14,620 bases of DNA from Isotricha intestinalis (Eukaryota > Ciliophora > Litostomatea > Vestibuliferida > Isotrichidae), in the NCBI GenBank assembly GCA_023807065.1, contig JAJJLU010000098.1:1-14620 (forward strand). Reading direction: 5' to 3'. Below, piece by piece: positions 8,181-14,620 of the stretch (the stretch's first letter is position 1; the number at the start of each line of letters is the position of its first letter). A program made the position numbers and the translations under genes. The notes under the pieces are model-generated. The model had not been told where the DNA came from. It did not search any database and saw only the letters and a list, made by a program, of their open reading frames with translations.

Positions 8181-9227
8181 TTATTTATTCGTAAAAATAT
8201 CATTAATATTATTATCATTCATTTTTTCTCTGTCATAACCTAAATTCATATTACTTTGAGAAGAAGAAAATGTACTTCCTAATAAATTATTAAATTGATT
8301 TTCAGTTATTATATTATCAAAATTATCTAAAAAATTTTTTCTTTTATCATAAAAATCACATTCTTTTGCAAATAACGTTTTTAAAATCACAATTAAATTT
8401 GATAAATTCATTTTTAAATCTTCTATTTCAATATCTTTTTTTTCATTAACTTTTTTTTCAATGTCATTTTTTTCTTTTAATTGATTACTTAAATTTGTTT
8501 TTTCATTTATTATTTTTTGTAATTTTCTATTATCTTCTTCAAGTAAATGATTTTTTCTTTGAATTTCTTTAATTTCATTTAAATTCTCATTATTTTTATT
8601 ATTAGCATTATTTATTTTATTTTTAAAATCATCAATCATTTTTTCATAAGTCTTTTTATTTTCTTCATTTGCTTTTTCCAAAGCAAAAATTTTTCTTTGC
8701 AATTTAATATTATCAGCTCTTAAATTATTACTTCTTTCATTAGTTAAAGCTTCATTTATTTTTTTTATTTCTTCATTTTTTGAATTTAATTTTTCTTGTG
8801 CTATTTTTAATTGATTTGTTTTTTCTTTTAATTCTCTTTCTAATAATTTAATCTGCTTATTTTTCAAAATTAACTTTTGAGAACTGTCTTCATTTAAATT
8901 TGAAGAAATATTATTTTGATAATTAATATTAGCTAAATTATTACTTTTTTTATTATTTCCTTTTTTAAAATTTTCAATTTTAACTAAAGATAAATCTTCC
9001 ATCATTTTTCTAGTTTTATCAATTAATTCTTTAGCTTCTTTTTTTATTTTAGATTCATCATCATCTGTTGTATTTTCATTTTCAAAATTATTATAATCAC
9101 TATGTTTTGATATTTTACTATTATTCAATACATTCAATTTTTGTGCGCTGTTGCTTCTTTTACTTCCTTCACTTAAATTTCTTTTTTTTATATTTGAAGA
9201 AAGATTGCAACGGAGACTCTTATTCAT
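8181..9227 (-). CDS. Long coiled-coil protein, function unknown
   Basis: I do not recognise a family for this 348-residue protein. Residues 1-60 are basic and Ser/Asn-rich with an acidic patch (TTDDDES). A short helix-like stretch follows at about 60-80. Residues about 116-280 form a long coiled coil rich in Lys, Glu, Asn and heptad Leu/Ile (for example QIKLLERELKEKTNQLK), interrupted by an Asn/Lys-rich hinge near 205-215. The final 60 residues include a less charged segment (NLIVILKTLFAKECDFYDK) and a polar tail. The architecture suits a structural, cytoskeletal or basal-body-associated protein, but that is only inference from shape. The in-frame codon directly before the ATG is TAA, so the start is certain; the stop is TAA. 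It is divergent, at 63 bases, from the ArfGAP pseudogene. Confidence 0.75.
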   Translation of the reverse strand: MNKSLRCNLSSNIKKRNLSEGSKRSNSAQKLNVLNNSKISKHSDYNNFENENTTDDDESKIKKEAKELIDKTRKMMEDLSLVKIENFKKGNNKKSNNLANINYQNNISSNLNEDSSQKLILKNKQIKLLERELKEKTNQLKIAQEKLNSKNEEIKKINEALTNERSNNLRADNIKLQRKIFALEKANEENKKTYEKMIDDFKNKINNANNKNNENLNEIKEIQRKNHLLEEDNRKLQKIINEKTNLSNQLKEKNDIEKKVNEKKDIEIEDLKMNLSNLIVILKTLFAKECDFYDKRKNFLDNFDNIITENQFNNLLGSTFSSSQSNMNLGYDREKMNDNNINDIFTNK

Positions 9228-9290
9228 TTATATTTAGAATTTAATTTAATATTGAAAAAATTTTAAAATGTAATTATATATATTTATTTT

Positions 9291-9900
9291 ATGGAAGAAA
9301 AAGATAAAATCCCAGAAAAAAAAGAAGAAAATTCTTTAGAAAAAAAGAAGAAGAAAATATAGAGAAAAAACATGAATAATTATAAGATCAGATTTGAAAA
9401 TATAATATGTTCAAATTTAACAGAAGAATCAGAAGAAGATAATATTAATTATTTTGATTATTCATCATTTCCTGCAAATTAGGTATATGTATATAATGGA
9501 ATAGACCTTTGCGCTCAATGTGTAGGAGAACATAGATATTTTGGTCCATCAAAGTCTGATTTAAAATTTTTATAGATGAATTAAATGAATTTGAAATTAG
9601 TTTAATGAAATTAGCTGGGAATAAAAGATTAAAAGGTTTATTAAATTTATTTAAAGTTGAATAATCCAGATGAAAAATATTATTCTTTAGTATTATAAGA
9701 ATATTATAGAAATGCTATATAATAAAGTATCTGGAAAAATTGCTCCAAAACCTCCAAATATAACTAAATGCTTATATATGATTAGTAATGTTAAAATTAA
9801 TACTAGACCTTTTCTTGAAAAAGTTATTATTAGAAGTAAAAAAGAAATTAAAGAAGAAGAAAGAAAAATGGAAGATAAAAAAAAAAAAAGAAAAAAATAA
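9291..9900 (+). pseudogene. Decayed ArfGAP-domain gene
   Basis: Read piecewise, this region gives an ArfGAP zinc-finger protein. Recognisable parts are NGIDLCAQCVGEHRYFG, with the second zinc Cys pair (codons 9510 and 9519) and the Arg-finger HR (9531-9536) intact; an EFEISLMKLAGNKRLKGLL helix; a KYYSLVL...EYYRNAI helix; and a short basic tail ending at 9900. The frame is broken repeatedly: TAG at 9360-9362; TAG at 9480-9482, exactly where the family has its conserved Trp ten residues before the third Cys; a frameshift near 9573; another near 9660; TAA at 9696-9698; and another shift near 9712-9722. The first zinc pair appears as Tyr codons at 9450 and 9459. Intact relatives activate GTP hydrolysis by Arf proteins in vesicle traffic; this copy cannot make that product. 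The 62-codon open frame at its 3' end (9712-9900) is a remnant, not a gene. Sequencing errors could explain some of the shifts but not all the lesions. Confidence 0.78.
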
Positions 9901-10081
9901 AAAAGAGAAATATGATGTTCAATAATTTATTTTTATGAATTTATTTTTTTAGTGTTTGGTTTCGAAAAAATAAGTTTTATTATATTGATACATTTATTGT
10001 AAAAAATAATTTTCATTATTTAATTAAATTTTTTTTTTAATTTTTATCTTTTTTAATTTTTTTCTCAAAAAAAATTTTAAA

Positions 10082-10639
10082 ATGAAAACTCCAAATAATA
10101 ATAAATTTGAAGGAGAAACACCAACTAAAAAAGAATTAGAATTTAAAGATAATTTATTGACTGAATCAAATATTCCATATGATTTATTTTTTAAAATAAT
10201 TTCAAATGAAAAATTAAATGTAACAGTTGCAATCAAAAGTTCTTTCCCAGAAGAAATATATTCAAGAGATTTTTCAATAGAAGATTTAAAAGTTTCAAAA
10301 GAAACTAAATGTATTTTAAATTTATATGAATCAATTCAAACTATGATACCTTTTTTTGAAGAATCAGTTAATAATAAAAAATTTGAAATTCATTTAATTG
10401 ATGAAAATTCTTACGTTGAAATGTCATTTGTTTCTCCTCTTCCTTTAATGGAAGGGCCTTTATTAATTATTCCAAAAATTGAATCAGATGATGAAACTTT
10501 AATTAACATTTTAATTGAAGAAATAAAAAAATTAAAAGAAAATGAAAAAAATTATGAGGAAATAATTAAAGAATTAAATGAAAAAGTAAATAAAATGGAA
10601 GAAGAAATAAATAATCTAAAGAATAATAAAAAGAAATAA
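10082..10639 (+). CDS. Small protein with beta-rich N-terminal domain and C-terminal coiled coil
   Basis: This 185-residue protein has two parts. Residues about 30-135 look globular: alternating strands and helices including NVTVAIKSSFPEEIYSRDF, a SIEDLK turn, a helix near 78-98, and strands EIHLID and VEMSFVS. The pattern YSxxFSxEDL followed by a helix and paired strands recalls a small domain common in proteins of ciliates and other protists, usually placed before a coiled coil; I cannot name it with confidence. Residues 137-182 are a regular Glu/Lys coiled coil (IIKELNEKVNKMEEEINNL), suggesting a dimer. No signal peptide or membrane segment is seen. The A-rich leader and single ATG give a clear start; the stop is TAA. 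It lies 181 bases after the ArfGAP remnant on the same strand. Function is unknown. Confidence 0.8.
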   Translation: MKTPNNNKFEGETPTKKELEFKDNLLTESNIPYDLFFKIISNEKLNVTVAIKSSFPEEIYSRDFSIEDLKVSKETKCILNLYESIQTMIPFFEESVNNKKFEIHLIDENSYVEMSFVSPLPLMEGPLLIIPKIESDDETLINILIEEIKKLKENEKNYEEIIKELNEKVNKMEEEINNLKNNKKK

Positions 10640-11383
10640 TAGGCAAAAAACCTTAAAAAAAAAAAGAAAAAAAATAAAAACATAAATTAATTATATATAT
10701 ATTATAATTTTAAATAGAACAATCAAAAATTTAACTTTAATATAAAAAATAAATATAATTTCAAAAAATTAATGTAAAAAAAGGAAAATTATGATTAATT
10801 TGTAATGAATAATGATGAAATAGACAATGCTCTAATTATTGTAATGGTAAAAATAGGAATGAAAATTAATTATAATTTAACCCATTCAAGTTTTTCTGAA
10901 TTTTTTATTATTAGTGGAAATATTAAAAAATATTTAATTATCAGTAACCAAGAAAAATAAATTTGTAAAACTTTGAATTCTAAAGTTTCAAATTAAAAAG
11001 GCTTGAAAATTATTATTTGAGAAAATCAATTTAATTTATAAGAGAAAAAAGATTTGATATATTTTTTGAAAATTTATTTTTTATTTTTTAAACAATATTT
11101 AAAGAAAGAGAAATATATTGAATGAAAATAAATGAAAAAAACTTTTTTTATTGAATAAGTAATATTAAAATTCTTTTATCAAAGAAATTAAAAGAAAAAA
11201 ATATAAATTTTTAAATGAAAAAAAAGGATTCTCCCCAATATTAAACTTAGGATTTTACAACGAAAATTTTTTGATATTTTCCTATACATTTATATAAAGA
11301 TAATATTTAAAAAAAAAGAAAAAAATTAACTTCAAAATGAGTCTGAAAAAAAAATTTAAAAATATTAAATAAATGTAATAGTT
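10640..11383. other. Convergent intergenic spacer, no confident gene
   Basis: These 744 bases lie between two converging genes and should hold both 3' untranslated regions. They contain a 51-codon plus-strand frame, listed separately, and one isolated telomere-like heptamer CCCCAAT at 11233-11239. No RNA gene is recognised. Confidence 0.5.
10805..10960 (+). CDS. Possible small reading frame, 51 codons
   Basis: ATG to TAA with mixed amino-acid content (NLTHSSFSEFFIISGN in the middle) rather than simple Lys/Asn runs, so it is slightly more coding-like than the surrounding spacer. It has no recognisable domain or signal peptide, and lies inside a convergent spacer where no promoter is expected. 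It may be a gene remnant or chance. Confidence 0.15.
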   Translation: MNNDEIDNALIIVMVKIGMKINYNLTHSSFSEFFIISGNIKKYLIISNQEK

Positions 11384-12991
11384 TTATTTTGGATAATTTG
11401 GAATTTTAATTTTATTTTTTTCTACTTTTCCTCCTCCTGAATTATTATTAGTAAAATAATCTTTTGAAGAATTCCATCCTCTTGGGAATTCTTTATAATG
11501 ATATATAGGATCTTTTATTTGCTTTTTTAATAACATTTTATTATATTCTTCATTTTCTTTTGGATCTTTAAATTTTTTTTTAGGAATAAATTTAGTGTCA
11601 ATAATATTATTTTTTCTTAACTTGCTATTCCTAATTTTATCTTCATTATAATCTTCTATTGCATTTTCAATTTGATTTAAATATTCTTCTGTTACATCTC
11701 CTTGTGTTAATTTTTCAGTAAAATTTTCTCCTAGTTTTATATTTAAATATTTTATTATATTCTCATCTTTCAATGCCTCTTGAACTAATTTTTCAATTTT
11801 ATTAATTTTATCTTTCATTTGTTCTAAATTTTTTTCTTCTTCTTCTTTATCATTTTCTGGAATTATTTTATTATATTTTAAATTAGAAATGTTTTTACTT
11901 TTTAAAAAATCATTTGATTGTTGATTTATATTTACTCCTTTGTCATTATTTTCTGAGGAAAATGAGGAAATGATATTATTTAAAGGTGTTATATTATTTT
12001 CATTATTAAAATTTTCTTTTCTTTGAATGGGATCTTTAATTTGAATATCATTATAATTATTTTGGGGAATTAATTTTGGTATATTAACATTAGGAATTGG
12101 TTCTTGATTATTTCTGTTATAATTACTAACAATATTAGAATTATAATTATCTGAAAAAGGAACTGGTGATATTGGAATAGAATTAGGTTGAACATTTAAA
12201 TTATCTTGATTAGAATTATTAGTATTAATATTAGTATTATATAAATAATTACTATCAGAAAGAGGATTATTTATATAATTATTATTGGCTTTGATGTCCT
12301 TAATATCATTACTAATATTCTTAATATTGTTTCCAGTATTATTAAGGTTATTACCAATATTATTCACATTGTTATTTGAATTAATATTTGAATTAATATT
12401 TAAATTAGTATTTGGTTTATTTGCATCAATTATTAATGTACTTCTTCCTGTACTATTCATATCAATTTCATAAGAATTTTCAATAGGGCAATATTTATTT
12501 TTATATGAATTAAAAGAATAATTATTTTGGCAAAATGGACAATCACATAAACAACAACTTTGTTTAGAATATGGTCTTTCTTTAGATATATTTAATTTAT
12601 TGACCAATTCTTCAATATAATTTTCATGATTTTTATTTAACAAAGCTAAATCTTGAATTTGGTGATTAGCATTTAAAAGACTAGTTTCAAGAGAAAAAAC
12701 TTGATTTTTTAAATTGTGAATTTTTAAATTTAATTCATTGTTTTTATTTAAATTATCTTGTAGATTATTGGTTAAATTTATATGAGAACATTTAAAACGA
12801 TCTAAACTTTGAAGAATAGTTTTAAAATCAAAAGAAAGATCGTTTAAAAATTGATTTGTAATTCTCAGAAATCCATTTTCAAAAGAATATTTTGAATTTA
12901 ATTCTTGACGTAAATTAATTGTTTTTGATGAATTTCTTTCTATGATTTGAGATATTTCTTCAATAAAAGATGGAGATATTGTTGTTAACAT
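11384..12991 (-). CDS. Asn-rich coiled-coil protein with a cysteine cluster, function unknown
   Basis: I do not recognise a family for this 535-residue protein. Residues about 70-135 form a coiled coil (NNELNLKIHNLKNQVFSLE and onwards). It is followed at once by a tight cysteine cluster, CCLCDCPFC at 146-154, with one further Cys at 168; the CxxC-type spacing could bind a metal, but the pattern matches no zinc-finger class I know. Residues about 190-360 are a low-complexity Asn-rich region with NINSNINS- and NNxGNN-type repeats and some Pro. A second helical, Glu/Lys-rich part spans about 380-455, and the conserved-looking C-terminus contains KEFPRGWNSSKDYF. No membrane segment is visible. 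An in-frame TAA 9 bases upstream fixes the ATG; the stop is TAA. It is divergent from the RING/IBR gene across 106 bases. Confidence 0.75.
   Translation of the reverse strand: MLTTISPSFIEEISQIIERNSSKTINLRQELNSKYSFENGFLRITNQFLNDLSFDFKTILQSLDRFKCSHINLTNNLQDNLNKNNELNLKIHNLKNQVFSLETSLLNANHQIQDLALLNKNHENYIEELVNKLNISKERPYSKQSCCLCDCPFCQNNYSFNSYKNKYCPIENSYEIDMNSTGRSTLIIDANKPNTNLNINSNINSNNNVNNIGNNLNNTGNNIKNISNDIKDIKANNNYINNPLSDSNYLYNTNINTNNSNQDNLNVQPNSIPISPVPFSDNYNSNIVSNYNRNNQEPIPNVNIPKLIPQNNYNDIQIKDPIQRKENFNNENNITPLNNIISSFSSENNDKGVNINQQSNDFLKSKNISNLKYNKIIPENDKEEEEKNLEQMKDKINKIEKLVQEALKDENIIKYLNIKLGENFTEKLTQGDVTEEYLNQIENAIEDYNEDKIRNSKLRKNNIIDTKFIPKKKFKDPKENEEYNKMLLKKQIKDPIYHYKEFPRGWNSSKDYFTNNNSGGGKVEKNKIKIPNYPK
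12374..12409. repeat. Three 12-bp tandem units inside the Asn-rich gene
   Basis: The unit ATTTGAATTAAT occurs twice exactly and then once as ATTTAAATTAGT. The 12-base length keeps the frame and encodes the Asn-Ile-Asn-Ser-like repeats of the Asn-rich region on the minus strand. It is probably a slippage-generated coding microsatellite. Confidence 0.75.
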
Positions 12992-13097
12992 TTTTGGTTG
13001 TTAATTTATTTATTTTATAAAAAGAACGATTATTTATTTTATTATAATTTATAATTAAAATTTAATTCTTTTAAAATCTGTTTAAGATTTTTAAAAA
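12992..13097. promoter_or_regulatory. Short bidirectional promoter region
   Basis: Only 106 bases separate the divergent start codons of the Asn-rich gene and the RING/IBR gene, so both promoters must lie here or extend into the coding sequences. The sequence is almost entirely A/T with an A-run directly before the plus-strand ATG. No specific factor site can be named. Confidence 0.4.
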
Positions 13098-14111
13098 ATG
13101 CAACAAAATAAAACCTTTATTAATTATGAACAAAGTGATAGAGTTTTAATAACAAATAACATTAAAAACAATAATAAAATACTTCCAATATTATTAAATG
13201 AATCAGGTGAAGATTATGTTAATCAAGAATTAAATATAAATAATAATATAAAATATTTTCAATGTTACATTTGTGAAAATTCTTATGTTTATGATTTCAT
13301 ATCTTTACAAACAAAATGTAATCATTTATTTTGCCATCGATGTGGAAAATTATTTTATGAAGAAAAAATTGAAGAAGGACAATTTGAAAACTTTAAATGT
13401 GGAATAACTTATTGTAAATTTATTTTACCAGATTGTGTAATAGAAACATTAATTTCTAAAATACATTTTGAAATAATTTCTAAAAAAAAAGAAAATTGCT
13501 TTTCTCATCTTTTAACTCAACAAAATTCAATTTTAAATTCTGAAAATTTAGTTTTAAATAGAATTGTAGATTTTAATTCTAATTTAAAAACTTTTTTTGA
13601 TAAAAATAAATTTCAAAGTGTAATAAATTATAGTTTAAAAAATGTTTGTGATATAGGCTCAAATGAAAATTTTTTTCAATATTCAAAAAACAAAAATCAA
13701 ATTTGTCCTTTTTGTAAAGAAATGCAATTATATGGTAAAAATACAAGAGCTTTTGTAAAATGTTTAAATTGTTTAAAAAAATTTTGTAAATATTGCTTTA
13801 AACAATTTGATAAAAATCATCTTGAATATGACAATAAAAATAGATGTAAAGTTTATTATAGAAGAAAAATTGATAAAAATAAATTTAAAATTAGTTTGTT
13901 CTTTAAATATATTCAAATTCTATTAATGTTATTTGGGGGATATTTAATAATTGCTACTTTTTTTATTGTTAAAATGAAAAAAACTTTTGTGGATAATAAA
14001 TTTTCATTGTATGTATTTCTTAAAATTTTATATTATTTCTTATTATCAATTATTTTCACTCCGTTAAGTATATTAATAATACCTTATTTAAGTATTTTAT
14101 CTTGTATATAA
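13098..14111 (+). CDS. RING1 plus IBR-like (RBR-type) membrane protein
   Basis: This 337-residue protein has an N-terminal RING1-type zinc domain: Cys56, Cys59, Cys74, His76, Cys79, Cys82, Cys101 and Cys106, including the CxHxxCxxC core and the terminal Cx4C typical of RBR ubiquitin ligases. A second zinc module follows about 95 residues later: Cys203, Cys206, Cys222, Cys225, Cys230, Cys233, probably His241, and Cys250. Two hydrophobic segments, about 267-291 and 303-337, predict a C-terminal membrane anchor, as in RNF19/RNF144-like ligases. Standard RBR proteins have RING1, IBR and a catalytic Rcat with an active Cys five residues before a metal Cys. Here only one module follows RING1, and that position (217) is Arg. 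It may be a reduced or inactive relative, or an E2-binding adaptor. A-rich leader, ATG, stop TAA. Ubiquitin ligation at a membrane is inference. Confidence 0.78.
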   Translation: MQQNKTFINYEQSDRVLITNNIKNNNKILPILLNESGEDYVNQELNINNNIKYFQCYICENSYVYDFISLQTKCNHLFCHRCGKLFYEEKIEEGQFENFKCGITYCKFILPDCVIETLISKIHFEIISKKKENCFSHLLTQQNSILNSENLVLNRIVDFNSNLKTFFDKNKFQSVINYSLKNVCDIGSNENFFQYSKNKNQICPFCKEMQLYGKNTRAFVKCLNCLKKFCKYCFKQFDKNHLEYDNKNRCKVYYRRKIDKNKFKISLFFKYIQILLMLFGGYLIIATFFIVKMKKTFVDNKFSLYVFLKILYYFLLSIIFTPLSILIIPYLSILSCI

Positions 14112-14574
14112 AATATATATATATTTAGAATTCATTAAAAATTATCTTTTTTTAAAAGATTTAAAAGTAAAAAAACTTTGAAAGAAAAATATATGAAATA
14201 AGATAAGGTAATTTATAAAATGAAAGAGAAAATTATGAAATGAATTTGGTAATTATTTAAATAATATAAGAAAATATATTTACTCCATATTGTTAAATGA
14301 AAAATAGATTATTTATTTGAAAGCAAAAATAAAAAAGATAATTTGAATTATTCTAATAAAGTAATTATGATTTAGAAACAAAAAATATATTAAAGAAATA
14401 CAATAGAAATTATATATTCATATCTAATTCATTAATGATAATTTATTTCATATAAATTAGTTATTTCACTTTTTTTTCACATAAAATGAATTTAAATTAT
14501 TTTTTTATTGTAAACAAAAATAAAATTGTTTTGTAAATCATTTAAAGTAAAATCCTTAATATTTTCTTTAACAT
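14112..14574. other. Gene-free right subtelomeric spacer
   Basis: These 463 bases lie between the last gene and the right telomere. They are almost pure A/T with many short stops in all frames. No array like the left TTTTGCCACA repeat, no RNA gene and no reading frame of note is present. The 3' untranslated region of the RING/IBR gene is probably here. Confidence 0.55.
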
Positions 14575-14620
14575 GGGGATTGGGGATTGGGGATTGGGGA
14601 TTGGGGATTGGGGATTGGGG
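14575..14620. repeat. Right telomere, six GGGGATT units plus GGGG
   Basis: GGGGATT repeats without error for 46 bases to the last base of the window. It is the exact complement of the left terminal repeat, in the orientation expected of a G-rich 3' strand at a chromosome end. The repeat begins abruptly after TTTAACAT, with no degenerate units before it, as expected when telomerase adds repeats to a chromosome end generated during macronuclear development. Confidence 0.96.

Noticed and set aside
9480..9482. TAG decoded as an amino acid in a variant ciliate code.
   Set aside because: The other eight genes contain no internal stops and one of them terminates at TAG. The position is a conserved Trp, so a TGG-to-TAG mutation is simpler.
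9570..9725. Programmed frameshifting of the Euplotes type, because the frame changes coincide with stop codons (TAG 9573, TAA 9662, TAA 9720).
   Set aside because: Extending each frame to its end makes shifts appear at stops. The extra in-frame TAG 9480 and TAA 9696 and the lost first zinc pair need decay anyway, and no other gene here shows shifts.
9712..9900. A separate 62-codon basic gene.
   Set aside because: Its N-terminus continues the ArfGAP homology (NKVSGKIAPKPP after the YYRNAI helix), so it is the last fragment of the broken gene.
10024..10236. A 70-codon minus-strand frame overlapping the start of the small coiled-coil gene.
   Set aside because: It is antisense to coding sequence and its end is a simple Lys/Ile homopolymer-like tail; it looks like a shadow frame.
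12285..12473. A 62-codon plus-strand frame rich in Leu, Ile and Phe that resembles a membrane protein.
   Set aside because: It is the complement of the Asn-rich repeat region; AAT/AAC read backwards gives ATT/GTT, so the hydrophobic run is an artefact.
14545..14574. A minus-strand ATG frame starting exactly at the right telomere junction.
   Set aside because: It is only ten codons long and has no coding character.

Overview
The window looks like one complete macronuclear chromosome of a ciliate. It opens with two CCCCAAT units and closes with six GGGGATT units plus GGGG, so both ends carry the same 7-base telomere repeat in the inward orientation expected of real ends. It is extremely AT-rich, with compact, apparently intron-free genes encoding Asn/Lys-rich proteins. 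Every intact gene reads through in the standard code and stops at TAA (seven) or TAG (one). A standard code with C4A2T-type telomeres in so AT-rich a genome suggests a litostome ciliate, for example a rumen entodiniomorph. That placement is from memory and was not checked by any search.

Layout from left to right: left telomere; a 68-bp tandem repeat of TTTTGCCACA; a NET-domain-like protein (-); an SMP-30/NHL-type beta-propeller (+), divergent from it; a 926-bp convergent spacer; a PP2C protein phosphatase (-); a WH1-domain protein resembling the N-terminal half of WASP (-); a coiled-coil protein (-); a broken ArfGAP gene (+), divergent from the coiled-coil gene; a small protein with a C-terminal coiled coil (+); a 744-bp convergent spacer; an Asn-rich coiled-coil protein with a cysteine cluster (-); and, divergent from it across 106 bp, a RING1 plus IBR-like membrane protein (+). 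A gene-free subtelomere leads into the right telomere.

The genes do not form an obvious pathway, and eukaryotic chromosomes of this size need not be functionally clustered. The themes are eukaryotic signalling and membrane or cytoskeleton regulation: PP2C dephosphorylation, WH1/WASP actin control, Arf GTPase control (dead copy), RBR-type ubiquitin ligation and NET chromatin contacts. I found no prokaryotic defence system, CRISPR array, transposase, rRNA or recognisable tRNA. The best leads are the WASP-like protein that keeps WH1 and a GBD-like segment but shows no VCA output module, the ArfGAP pseudogene whose key zinc-finger codons have all changed from TGN to TAN, the RBR-like protein with no cysteine at the expected catalytic place, and the subtelomeric tandem repeat.
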